Source: Antedon mediterranea (lineage: Eukaryota > Echinodermata > Crinoidea > Comatulida > Antedonidae). Taken from it: DNA of 64,000 nucleotides. Position numbers and translations under genes: made by a program. The stretch covers positions 4,402,001 to 4,466,000 of the forward strand of contig NC_092672.1 in NCBI RefSeq assembly GCF_964355755.1, in the 5' to 3' direction. The notes beneath the pieces were generated by a model that worked only from the letters and a program-made list of their open reading frames with translations, was not told the DNA's origin and made no database searches. The stretch's first letter is position 1. Each line of letters begins with the position of its first letter. Positions 33,741 through 45,470 of the stretch are shown piece by piece.

Positions 33741-34990
33741 TACCTCATGGCTAGCCTTATAATTAGGTTCAGACATAGGCATATTATACAATACCTCTAT
33801 GGCTAGCCTTATAATTAGGTTCAGACATAGGCATATTATACAATACCTCTATGGCTAGCCTTATTAGGTTCAAACATAGGCATATTATACAATACCTCTA
33901 TGGCTAGCCTTATAATTGGGTTCAGACATAGGCATATTATACAATACCTCTATGGCTAGCCTTATTAGGTTCAAACATAGGCATATTATACAATACCTAT
34001 ATGGCTAGCCTTATAATTAGGTTCAGACATATGCATATTATACATACCTCTATGGCTAGCCTTATAATTAGGTTCAGACATACGCATATTATACAATACC
34101 TCTATGGCTAGCCTTATAATTAGGTTCAGACATAGGCATATTATACAATACCTCTATGGCTAGCCTTATAATTAGGTTCAGACATAGGCATATTATACAA
34201 TACCTCTATGGCTAGCCTTATAATTAGGTTCAGACATAGGCATATTATACAATACCTCTATGGCTAGCCTTATAATTAGGTTCAGACATAGGCATATTAT
34301 ACAATACCTCTATGGCTAGCCTTATAATTAGGTTCAGACATAGGCATATTATACAATACCTCTATGGCTAGCCTTATAATTAGGTTCAGACATACGCATA
34401 TTATACAATACCTCTATGGCTAGCCTTATAATTAGGTTCAGACATAGGCATATTATACAATACCTCTATGGCTAGCCTTATAATTAGGTTCAGACATAGG
34501 CATATTATACAATACCTCTATGGCTAGCCTTATAATTAGGTTCAGACATAGGCATATTATACAATACCTCTATGGCTAGCCTTATAATTAGGTTCAGACA
34601 TAGGCATATTATACAATACCTCTATGGCTAGCCTTATAATTAGGTTCAGACATAGGCATATTATACAATACCTCTATGGCTAGCCTTATAATTAGGTTCA
34701 GACATACGCATATTATACAATACCTCTATGGCTAGCCTTATAATTAGGTTCAGACATAGGCATATTATACAATACCTCTATGGCTAGCCTTATAATTAGG
34801 TTCAGACATAGGCATATTATACAATACCTCTATGGCTAGCCTTATAATTAGGTTCAAACATACGCATATTATACAATACCTCTATGGCTAGCCTTATAAT
34901 TAGGTTCAGACATAGGCATATTATACAATACCTCTATGGCTAGCCTTATAATTAGGTTCAGACATAGGCATATTATACAATACCTCTATG
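33741..34990. repeat. 52-bp minisatellite, about 24 copies
   Basis: The unit is TACCTCTATGGCTAGCCTTA + TAATTAGGTTCAGACATAGG + CATATTATACAA. Variants are GCCTTATTAGG (shortened units at about 33858 and 33960), AAACAT for AGACAT, and TACGCAT or TATGCAT for TAGGCAT. The boundaries are sharp: the array ends within a unit at ATGGTACC. No frame is open across it. Confidence 0.95.
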
Positions 34991-35656
34991 GTACCTAATA
35001 TTACGATATTCCAAAAGAAATGGGTTGCAAGTTTCAGATTGCGTATTTGTAATAGTTTTACAATGTTATTTATTAATTTAGGTACATGGGTCTCTAAAAT
35101 CATTGATGTATTTTAACATCGGATATATTTCAAATAATTACACTAGTTTAACCTTTGACCGAAGTGTATATACACTTAAATTCAACTTCATTTACCTTTG
35201 TACTCTTGTCATCAGTATCCCGCAAGCTAATCAATAGACACAAAGAACATGTAAATGTTTAATGATATGGTTTACCATATTGATTTAGATGTCCCCGGAA
35301 ATAAACTGATCTAATATGGTTGTTTCCTGTAACCACAATTTTATCTTGTTTTATAGACTGAGAATTCTTGTTCGTTATAATAAACTCCACAAAATTGAAA
35401 TAATAAAACATGAGCAAAAGATGTTTCACAGAAAGCGGAAGTTGCATTATTGTATTGAATAATATATTGCGACGATAAATCAATAGTGAAACACAATGTA
35501 TTTTGTGTCTCATATACGTCGTTGTCCAGTAGGCCTTACTGTATAGTTACCATTAACAAAATATGTCTAGACCTAGGCCTAAAAGTACTTTCATCCTTTA
35601 GTACAAACAATATTACATTTATTGTTTGAAGGTTTGATGGCGAAATCAAATGTTGT

Positions 35657-35709
35657 TAAATTTTGCGGTACACCACGTATATTAGTTCTGAAAAAAAAAA
35701 TGTTGAGTT
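35657..35709 (-). repeat. Second copy of the hammerhead-adjacent repeat
   Basis: It shares GCGGTACACCACGTATATTA, TTCTGAAAA and GTTGAGTTT with 29316-29362. On the minus strand it starts at AAACTCAAC. The bases before that (AAGGAAAG on the plus strand) no longer match the 29.3-kb copy. Confidence 0.6.
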
Positions 35710-35919
35710 TAAGGAAAGAGAGTTGTACAACTCCCTGGTGTGAACATAGTTGATATGCAATCATGAAGGTGTGATTCAATCGTATACATACTGGAATTTG
35801 AGTAACCCCTCCTTGAGACACCCCTATTAAGTGCACACTTTCCAAGTATGTTTTAACATTAAGGCCCATTGTTTCGAGGGGACCCTTCCGTAAAACAAGT
35901 ACAGTATCAATTTTCAATT

Positions 35920-36912
35920 CATCGACATTTTTATTCCATAATCAAAATAAAAACATATACAAATACAATACAAATAATAAGATAATGGAATGGGATACAA
36001 AATAAGCACAAGTGCTTTAAGCATGTAACCCTAACAAAAAGATCAAACAATTAGTACAAACAAAAAGAACAAACCAAAATAACATAATGTGATTTACTTA
36101 ACTTAAATATTTCTATTGTTATAATATTGCTTTAATCTCTGTTTAAACAAACTTAAAGTGGGGGATTGTTTTATATAGTCTGTTAAATTGTTCCAAATAT
36201 GTGTTCCTTGGTAGGAAATACATTGCTGTCCGACTTTGGTGCGTTTTAGTTGTGGACAGTAGTTTGACCTGTTTCTAGTTGAGTAATTATGGAATGAGGC
36301 AGATGTACTAAATAAGTTATTAAATGATTCAGGTAATAGATTATGTTTATATTGATACATAAATATAGCAGTGTGTTTCGTATAAAGGTCAAAAATATTT
36401 AATGTTTGGGTTGAAATAAAAAGTGGATGAGAAGGATGCATAAAATGAACATGACAAATATTTCTAAGTGCTTTTTTCTGGAGAATATGTATACGGTTTA
36501 AGTTTGTAGCAGAAGTAGCACCCCATACTGTGATAGCATACGTTATTCTAGGTAATATAAGTGCATTGTATACCGTTAACAAGATTTTACTTGATAACAT
36601 AGACTTCACTTTGTTTAAGACACCAATTATTCTAGAAATACTGTTTGCTACCTCATTTACATGATAATTAAACGATAAAGTTTCATCCAGAAATAAGCCT
36701 AGAAATTTAACTTCAGTAGCTTTTACTATACATTCATTTCCCATCCTCAATTCTAGTGAGGTAGTGTCAGCTGACTTATTTCTAGCCTTAAATATAACAT
36801 ATTTTGATTTGTTTACATTTAGCGTTAATTTGTTAGCAATAAACCAGTCCGAAAGTATAGATAACTCCTGGTTCATTGTATCAAAAGCTTGAGTAATATC
36901 ATTGTGACTATA
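35920..36912 (-). mobile_element. 5'-truncated non-LTR retrotransposon (LINE, Jockey/CR1-like)
   Basis: A minus-strand fragment that includes the last part of a reverse transcriptase and a 3' UTR of about 180 bp ending in 'GGAATAAAAATGTCG'. The 5' break lies just downstream of where the catalytic YADD motif would be. The flanking direct repeats at about 35852 and 36914 support an insertion by target-primed reverse transcription. Confidence 0.8.
36103..36912 (-). pseudogene. Reverse transcriptase C-terminal fragment
   Basis: About 270 open residues without stops. Visible parts: LSDWFIANKLTLNVNKSKYV (downstream of the YADD box), VKFLGLFLD (thumb-proximal motif), LPRITYAITVWG and LQKKALRNI. These are typical of the end of non-LTR reverse transcriptases. 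The catalytic core (fingers, palm, YADD) and any endonuclease are absent, so it cannot work. The apparent start MGLNVKT is the flanking repeat, not the element. The intact frame means either a fairly recent insertion or chance preservation. Confidence 0.8.
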
Positions 36913-37030
36913 AAATGTTTTAACATTAAGGCCCATTATGTCAAGGGTACCCTATGGCCGTATTCACCAATCACACTTAAGTAAGATATTTCCTCTAAAT
37001 ATTAAGTATTTCACTTACATTGTATTCACT

Positions 37031-37214
37031 TAAACGTGGTTCCCACTAGCGACGCAACACAAGGACGTAACGCAACGCAAGTGAATTGACCAATCACAAG
37101 CGATGGCTTATTCGCTTGTGATTGCTAACTGTCTATAACTTCGCTTGTCATTGGTTAAAACGCTTGCGTTGCGTTTACGTTCTTGCGTTACGTTCTAGTG
37201 GGAACCAAGCTTTA
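37031..37214. mobile_element. MITE-1 copy
   Basis: Full-length copy with ends AACGTGGTTCCCACTAG and CTAGTGGGAACCAAGCTT. The interior matches the copies at 5767 and 56162 closely. Confidence 0.85.
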
Positions 37215-39232
37215 GTATGCATGGTGAATACGGCAACTGTTTCTGTACACAGTGTTCTAATGGAGTCAACAGAATTGAATTTGAAAATTATAAATTTTTA
37301 AAAGTTAATAAAATGTACGTAGTTTAGTCCCTACAGTAAAATAACACTATATAAGATTACTGTACAACGTCAGTTAATATATTTTTTCAATGGTCATCAT
37401 TGATATTATCCATGGTCAAACACAGTATTCAGGATGTCCGTCAATACTTCTTAGGCCCTATACAGTTAATCGATTAACGAATGATTTTGCTATCTCCAGA
37501 GCTGAGATGTAATCAACAACCTCGTTTGATATAAAACAAATATTTTATGTAAAGACACCAGAGGTAAGTTATAGTCTATTCTATGAAACTATTAGTTAAT
37601 GTAAAACAAATAGAAATGTAGGCCGTATACTGGTGTGACGTGTCAGTTACTGGAGCAACTGCAGTAGACGAATTGTATAGTACCTTTAATTGCGATACTG
37701 ATTCTTCAGTAACTAACTTAAGTGTTAATTGACTATTTAAACCGTTTTTGTTAAGAGATTGAACTACCTTTTAAATCATTATTTGCGTTTTTCAATTGAA
37801 AGGAGGCTTATAATAATAGTAAAATATCATATTACGTCATTGAAGGGTGTATATTATTTGGAAAATATTATGACGACATTTCACGTGTATAATTATTGTA
37901 TGAGTGAACATTATTTTATCAATTTAATAAACCGAGTGAACGGGGAGTGGTAATTAAATTAGTGTGTATTTTACCAGTGATACTATACATTACAATTTGT
38001 AGCAGTATTATTTTGTATTGTTTGAAACGTGGCAGTCAATTTAATTCAACAATTGTTGCTCAATAATCGAAGTGATGTAATAATTAAAAGATAATTTCCC
38101 CGACATTTTAATTAAACAACATTTGCGCAATCGCAACACGTACGTTTGAAATGTGAGCGCAAAAAGTGTATGTGTGACCATACACCATACCGTACTGGGA
38201 CTTTCCCTAGATCATTATCTTATGATCAACCCATCTCCCTATCCATTATTCCGTGGCGGATTACTGTTATTATTTCAGCGCTAAAATGCTTTCTTATAGC
38301 TAAAGTAGTCTGTGAATGAAGGAATTAAGTATGTATTATTTCATGTGAGCTTATAACATGGATGACTTGGTTTCATGGTAATAACATGAATAGACTTGAT
38401 GTTCTACTGTGTATACGGCTAATATTCCAAGATACCATGTTTGCTGTGTAAATTTTAAAGACGGCCATGTTTTAGTCTGGAATAATATTATCATCGAGCT
38501 TAACTTTAAATACGTTTCCCCCGCAAGCAGTATGTTCATATCCTAACATAACAATAAGACACTTAATAATGTGCTTGTACATATTTGAAAAGATTCAGTA
38601 CTCCGCCTTTGTCAGTCCTTTGTCAGTGTATCTAAGTAAAATTATAAATAAAAATTAGGCCTACAATTGTGACATAACACCAGCGTAATTAGCATCCACC
38701 TTAATATTTCTTTGAAATGCAAAACAGTGCGTTATGATTCAGCGTATAAAAACCTATACAATGTATGGGTAGGTTTTTACAACACCTATTAATATTTTTC
38801 AATAGATTACATAAATATTGATTTTTCATTTCATAAATTAATTTCAAAGGAAAGTAAATTTGACTCTAATTTTTCTAGTAGTCCTGGTTGAAATCTAACA
38901 TGTTTGCCACCATTTGTAAGGGAACCCCTTCGATGGGAAAAGATGCCCGAGGCTAGTAGCCAGGTGACGTAGAGTACATATTTATTTAGACAAAAAATTA
39001 TATTGTTGAAATTTTTGAACCAGCAAATAGAACACTTCACGGTTGAGTTGAGTGGAAGCCAATATTAGAGCTGTTTTTAATAACAATTGATGAAGGACAA
39101 TACATCGTATCACGATTCAGTCGAGTTACTTCGCTCACGTCATCGTCAGTTATTGAGCCAGTGTTGGACAAAATACAACATAATACGGCTGCTTATTATA
39201 ATACATAGGTTGTGAATTTATTGTAGGTTACC

Positions 39233-40288
39233 ATGGCGTTTTGGAAGCGAAGAAGCATGACTTTTTCGCCAAATCCACCCGATACAAAACACGAGGTACA
39301 GTACATGGGAAAGGAACCAGCCGAAGGAAAGATCGGCCTAGAATGTACGATGAAGCCTGTAGAAAATTTGTATCGACGGTACAAGCAAACGAAGGGAAAG
39401 CACTGTAAACGGGTACAGCTTGAAGTAACGAACACAGGGATTATCCTCACTCATTTGAATGCCGCAGATGGTCAGCAACAAGAACAAACAGTGCCGGTTG
39501 TTAAAATGTCATTCGGAGCTGCAGACCCAGAACATCCCAAGATTTTCTCATTTGTAATGGTTAACGATCAAGCGAAAGGCCCCAATAAATGGGAATGCCA
39601 TTCATTTTTATGTGAAAGTAATTCCGTGGCAAAGTCACTGACTTTATATTTAGTGAAAGCATTTCAAAAAGCGGCAGACGGCCGAGCGGATGAGGACGAA
39701 CATTTTAAAGATCCATCTAGAAGGACTAGGCCAACTACTTTACATATTTTGCACGATCGTGGACGGCATCAGTTGGCCGATAAAGCCAAACCTCCTCCCG
39801 TGTCTACGCTCAAAGTAACAATGAACGTAGAAAACATAGAAGATTATGATAAGGTAGGCATTCGAAAACCAGAAAAGACAAAAGGTAGTTCTGTTAAACT
39901 TGATCAAAATAAACACTTTGCTATGTTGTTAGCGAAAGAGAAGAAAGAGTTAGATGCACTAAAAATGGTCAACCAGGCGAAAGATGAACACGTTGATCAG
40001 AACAATGCATTAAACAAAGAAAATGAATTTTGTAATGAAGAAGAGGTTGAAGATTTATTGAATGATGTTGCAACAGAAGCAGACAATGATGAGATAATAA
40101 TGGCGGTAAATCCAACGCTACCTTTAAGTCCAGATTCTGAAGCACCGACTGGAATGGAGATGACGGATGATGAATTAAACGGAAACGATTCGAATGGAGA
40201 CGTCGACGAATCATCGGACACAAACTTTCGTAAAACAAAACGTAAATCAGTTCGATTTACTGACGAGGAGCCAAAAATTATCGACTGA
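39233..40288 (+). CDS. PTB4: single-exon PTB/PID-domain protein, PID1-like
   Basis: 351 residues from MAFWKRRS with a strong start context (ACCATGG). The PTB domain spans about 18-150: HEVQYMGK, ECTMKPVENLYRR, MSFGAADPEHPKIFSFV, CHSFLCES and the helix LVKAFQKAADG. The spacing and the CT-x-KPV, AD and CHx features match PID1 best, more than in the other three. The tail is acidic and probably disordered, with a predicted helical stretch at about 225-260 (FAMLLAKEKKELDALK). It ends in KSVRF (338-342), which fits the RVxF docking consensus of protein phosphatase 1. It may therefore join a receptor tail to PP1 (inference). A splice-acceptor-like TAG lies 6 bp before the ATG. AATAAA occurs near 40842. 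Confidence 0.85.
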   Translation: MAFWKRRSMTFSPNPPDTKHEVQYMGKEPAEGKIGLECTMKPVENLYRRYKQTKGKHCKRVQLEVTNTGIILTHLNAADGQQQEQTVPVVKMSFGAADPEHPKIFSFVMVNDQAKGPNKWECHSFLCESNSVAKSLTLYLVKAFQKAADGRADEDEHFKDPSRRTRPTTLHILHDRGRHQLADKAKPPPVSTLKVTMNVENIEDYDKVGIRKPEKTKGSSVKLDQNKHFAMLLAKEKKELDALKMVNQAKDEHVDQNNALNKENEFCNEEEVEDLLNDVATEADNDEIIMAVNPTLPLSPDSEAPTGMEMTDDELNGNDSNGDVDESSDTNFRKTKRKSVRFTDEEPKIID

Positions 40289-41681
40289 AAATTTTGAATT
40301 TTTTTCAAGTGATTCAGATTTAAACCAAATTGAATGCGGTTTTGTCACTCTCTGGAAAGGATAAAGAATTCTCTTCTTCGGAATACAGCTTAGTGAAACA
40401 ATATTCCACCACCAGTGGGTTGCAATCCAAAGGTACACAAAATACAAAACACGTCATTGTTTTGGTTTTACGAGGAGAACAGATAGTTGATATTATATTT
40501 GTTATTAGTAATTGACTATTATGACGTCATTAAAAAATATGATCGTATTTGTGCTCTGATGATATAACCAAACACGTTAGTAACTAACACCAATGTGCAG
40601 TATGTGTGATATATTTTGAATCTTAATATAAGTGTCGTTAAAGTTATATTTATTTAAGCACATAAAACCAAAGAAAGCAAGAGTGTGGCAGTAATACTTA
40701 CATTAACTAAATTATAAGATAATATATTGGTGAAACTTAAGCCTACAGATGGGATTTAACATCTGCCTTGTTAAGGCATAATACAAGATCAAAGATGATG
40801 AAGCTAAATCAATTAAAACATTTTTCAAATTTTTCTAAAAATAAAGAAATACATGGATTCTTGAAAAGACATTGTTCCAAACAGATTTAAATATCTTTTA
40901 AAAATACAGTGGAACCAGTGGAACCCCTTTGGGAGAACCGTATTAAGGGAACATTTTGTTGAGTCCTGAAGGTGTCCCCTTAATCCGGGTTACTGTGTTA
41001 ATTTACAACCTTTACAAGTATACTTTTTATACTAAATTCCATATATTTGATAACTGTGTGAAAATTCCTCTGTATAGAACTCATCAACCATTAACAAATT
41101 TGCTTAAATAATTACATTATTACACTTTTATATTATCACTGCTACAATGCTCAGTATAATTATTTTCCGAATGTTTGCATTTTAAAAATGTATTGATGTT
41201 AAAATGGATTTGTTACTATTTTGTTACTGTATTACTAAAACGTATGTTTTCTAATTAACACACCTAAATTTATATTTTAAGTACTCGTGGTGGCTTTACG
41301 CTTTCAAGGCCGGCTATTGAATGTAATAAAGCTATCGATTGTTGTAAGTGTTGATAAACCAAGAGCGTGATCCACTTGGCTAAAACCATGACAAACATAA
41401 TGCGTTTGTTATTGATAGAAATATCCAGGGCGTTTCTTTGCCTTTATCCCGTAGCTGGAAAACTCTTTATTGTTTGTAGGCCTACATACAATCATAGCCT
41501 ACATTTTGACCAACAGGGAGGGACAGCCCCTATTCAAATGACCTTTATTCAAGGGACAATTTACCATGAAACGACCGAAGGAAATAGTACGATCAAGCAT
41601 GGAGGTATAAACATTAATTAGTTAAATCTAATTGTATACCTGTATGGGTCAAGCCTATTATTTTGGTGAACACTCCTATAT

Positions 41682-41705
41682 CAGGGAGTTGTTAACAACT
41701 CCCTG
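41682..41705. repeat. 24-bp perfect palindrome
   Basis: A 12-bp half (CAGGGAGTTGTT) is followed directly by its exact reverse complement, with no loop. Related shorter forms ('GGGACAACTCCC' near 19814 and 'AGTTGTACAACTCCC' near 35730) occur elsewhere in the window. Confidence 0.8.
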
Positions 41706-43332
41706 CCTATATTAAGAGGATTTCTTGCCTTCATACAGTGATTCTTAATGATTCTACTAATTATTATTAGGAATCTCAGATTACAAGACAGGGCTACCAA
41801 AATGTCATCTCTTATCATCTCTCATCCCAATATAGAAACGCTTAAGATGTTATAGATTTGAGCTATGCCACTTGTCGTTAAGTAATTTATCAACAACTGC
41901 AACTTTTTCGCCAGTAATTACGGGTCTATTTAGCCTATAATGTGATGTAATTTAAGCTGATTATTTTAATGGATGATGGATATATGGATTATCCTGGCAC
42001 ACTATCATCATACAGATGCTTTGTTGAATGTATAGTCTACTCATTGCCAGTAGTTTGGCACATTTTCCATTTTGTGCTTCATCGGGGAGCCTTCATGCAT
42101 AGAGATTATTATAGTGAACTATAATATCTCTATTATTCATCAAACTCTCTGGTTTCATTATGAATTGGTTACATTTTTTTTTATCAGCATGCGCCATGTT
42201 GTCGATAAATGGTTAATGCATCAAACTACCCCTCGTCCACGTAAAGATGTAAGATATTTTGCTCAATGGTTTAAGTAAAAAAGATGAGTTGTAGTTTAAA
42301 ACCTATAAGGTTATGCTAAAATAAATAAGATATCAGATAGTCATAGATGTCGTGAACGTTTCACCATAGCTACTGTGAAATGATGTGTGCTGTAATAAGA
42401 ACACCAGTAACCTATAGTTATGAGCATGTCATGATTCCATACATCACTTTTCAGATCAAAGCAAATATAAAATGAACAATATTTTTTTGTTTTTAAGAAT
42501 AATCTCTATTTTTCTGTCATTATTTTCTTACAAATTATATATCATTATTATATCATTTATGTATTGAATTGCGGTATTACATTAACGTCAAATTAAATCG
42601 CTATTAACTTGATATACTGGATGAAATGTTATTCTTTAAAATATCTAGTTGTATATTGTTATTTTATTTACCATAATCAGCTCATGTACAGACCTTAGCG
42701 TATATCGTTAAGACTTATCATAGAGCAAAACAATATATTCCGTTCCCTTTTTTGTTCGAACGTCTCGCACATATTTAGATAGAGAACAACATAATTACGT
42801 TTCTTTGTTTTTAATGATTTTCTTTCTGACACGTCTATTGACCGTATAGAAAGCCGATACATGTGTAATTATTCGTTTGTTACCGATAATATATGACGTC
42901 AAGAATATAGACTCGCAAAGTTAACGCGCGCGTATAACAGCCGTACCGTTTTATCATCGTTTGAACGCGCGTTTAATTTACTATAAACTATCACTGACGT
43001 ATTTCCTTCCAGAGAAATGTTAATTACATGCCACTTTGATTACTATGGTTTAATAATGACATGTTTTTGCTCATGTTTTGTCTCTGTTATGTTTTATTAT
43101 TTAGTGTACTCAGAGTCAATGACGATTGATGTTTCAGCTGAGTCGGTTGGATGTGACAATTTGTTGAATATGTACATTTTCATGTTTGATAGGATATAGT
43201 TCCCGTAATGTAACTGTTTTGTTGCAACATGACTAATGGTTCCAATAGTTTCACGGTGATTGATGTTTTTGTTCCTGTATGTTTTACTGTTTACAGTGTT
43301 GCAGCGTTTTTCATCAATGGTTTCTGTGAATG

Positions 43333-43476
43333 TTAAGCTCTGTCTACACTATCAAACTTTATGTGACAAAAAAGTGTGATGTGCCCAAATATGGTAATGA
43401 TATGCTTAAATATGGTAGTGATATGACATCATTATATCCACATGGACATAATGTTTGATAGTGTAGACAGAGCTTT
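43333..43476. mobile_element. MITE-2 copy
   Basis: It begins TTAAGCTCTGTCTACACTAT and ends GTGTAGACAGAGCTTTA. Two 'CAAATATGGTA' internal motifs are present. Confidence 0.85.
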
Positions 43477-45317
43477 ACATGATACGTTTATGCCTCGGTC
43501 TAAATAACCAAGACAACGTAACTTGTCAAAATTGTGTTCTTAATAGACATCATAAAATCAACTAATTTATAACAATTGCGGATCAGATTTGATATCAGAT
43601 GATAAACACAGGAACAAGGACGACAATTTGTTTTGTTCTCGGCTGTTGACAACGCCTCATTAAACCCTTTCTCTTCATTTCTATAGAAGCTCACTGCTGT
43701 TGTCAGTTGTTGATCTAGGATATAAGTGATTTCATCCAGGTAATCATTGGTCAAATTTGATATTACGTCATCAACGCCGTGGCTCTTTAGCTTAGTGATT
43801 TACGCGCGCGTTGCGTTAATTCGTGTAGTTCAGTGCATGTTCAAACCTCATCACTTCCGTTATATATGATCATACATTAGGTCTGTTAATAAAACCATGG
43901 AATAGTAACTCCAGAAATTGAGAAAACACCTCACAGTGTCCAATCTCATAACTTCCATTGAAGTAGTGTAACTGTCGCTCTTGCCGGGAATGTCATAGTT
44001 CTAACTGCAAAAGTTATAGAAAATGTAATAGTTAACATGTCTTATTTCAACATAATTATGTGGGCCTAAAGATGCAACAGTATGCGTCCTTAACCCCATG
44101 ATAACTTCAATTGAATGAAAGAAAAATATTTTAAGAATGAAAATACATCATCTATTAATGTAATGCAGGTGAGAATGCATTTGTTTTTTTGCGCGTATTT
44201 CTATTTTCGTTGATGCTTTCATATGACCTCGGTGTCATACGCAATTGAGAAACGAATGATTCTTGGAGAGTTGTATTGCTGTTTTGCTGCTATAAATGCT
44301 CATTACTGCATTTAATAAAGCAATGTCAAATGCTGTGGATCGGATATTTCGCTATCGATCTATTATCTTCTGTGAAGTTGGTGGCGCATTTCGTTTTCTT
44401 GGTATGTTTCTTTGCATACAGGTGACTATTTTCCTTGTCGGGTCGTGTGTATGGCAGTTCTATCACGGATAACTTGTTGTTTTGTTTATCATAAGTGATA
44501 TATTACTGTAAGTATAATGTAGCTTTGTAATTTCTGATAAATACCACCTATTAATCAGTATTATCTTCTTAATAATTATGGTGGCGATTAAATAGATTTT
44601 AAAATTCTCTCCTTTAAGAACAAGCCGTAGGTAGGTCACTATAAAAACCTGTCCCGTTTCACGGAACTACAGATGGTTCCATTTTAACAAAATCGTCTAC
44701 ATAACTGAACGGCTCCGTCTTCCGTTTCGGTAACGAAACATGTGGAAATGTAGCTTTATTTATGTGATGTCAGACCACATTATTTCATGTAAAACAATGT
44801 TATAACACTTTGTTACATCAAGATCAATACACTTCATTCATGTAACGAGTTGGTGAAATATCACATTAAATTTGGAAAGTCACAGTTTAATTTCGATCCA
44901 AGTTATTAAGTGTGAAGCATATTGCATTAAATCGAACACTTAATTGATGTCGGTGCGTTTATATAGCATCCACTTAAATAAGGTCAGACCCATCATTTAT
45001 AATTTAGACAATCATTTTAATGAATGCGTGGTATGATAAGAGTTTTTTTTTCGTGTCATTTATGATTGACTTACGTAAGCAGCAAAACAAAAGCACCAAA
45101 GTTTCTTCAAACAAAATGAGATATGACTTTTCACGTATGAGATAGGTGCCTATATCCACGTACGAGATATGTATCTTCGTACGAGATGTGATCCTGTAGG
45201 CCCACTTCATTACGTCTTCCCTGTCGATATTCTATCTGCCCTGCTTGCTCCTCAATGTGGCAACATGGGAAATATAGTAGCTTAACTCGACATAAAAGCG
45301 TCCAATAATACACCAAC

Positions 45318-45470
45318 AGCTCTGTCCACACTATCAAAGTTTATGTGACAAAAAAGTGTGTTCCCATATATGGACATGATTATGTCATACCACTACCATA
45401 TTTGGGCATACCACTACCATATTTGGACACATCACACTTTTTTTGTCAAACTAGTTTGATAGAGACAGAC
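45318..45470. mobile_element. MITE-2 copy, diverged right end
   Basis: The left end is AGCTCTGTCCACACTATC. The right end is degraded (GTTTGATAGAGACAGAC, missing 'TGT'). The interior has the family's 'CACTACCATATTTGGGCA'. Confidence 0.75.

Larger units (their letters stand above)
35850..36953. repeat. Direct repeats of about 40 bp flanking the LINE fragment
   Basis: 35852-35893 and 36914-36953 share TGTTTTAACATTAAGGCCCA exactly, then a diverged tail (TTGTTTCGAGGGGACCC versus TTATGTCAAGGGTACCC). They lie on either side of the LINE fragment and are probably its old target-site duplication. Confidence 0.5.
34991..39232. other. Intergenic region before PTB4
   Basis: It contains a repeat end shared with 29316 (35657-35709), the LINE fragment (35920-36912) with its flanking duplications, and a MITE-1 copy (37031-37214). 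The rest is AT-rich and non-coding. A splice-acceptor-like TTGTAG (ending 39226) lies 6 bp before the PTB4 ATG, so a 5' UTR exon upstream is likely. Confidence 0.45.
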
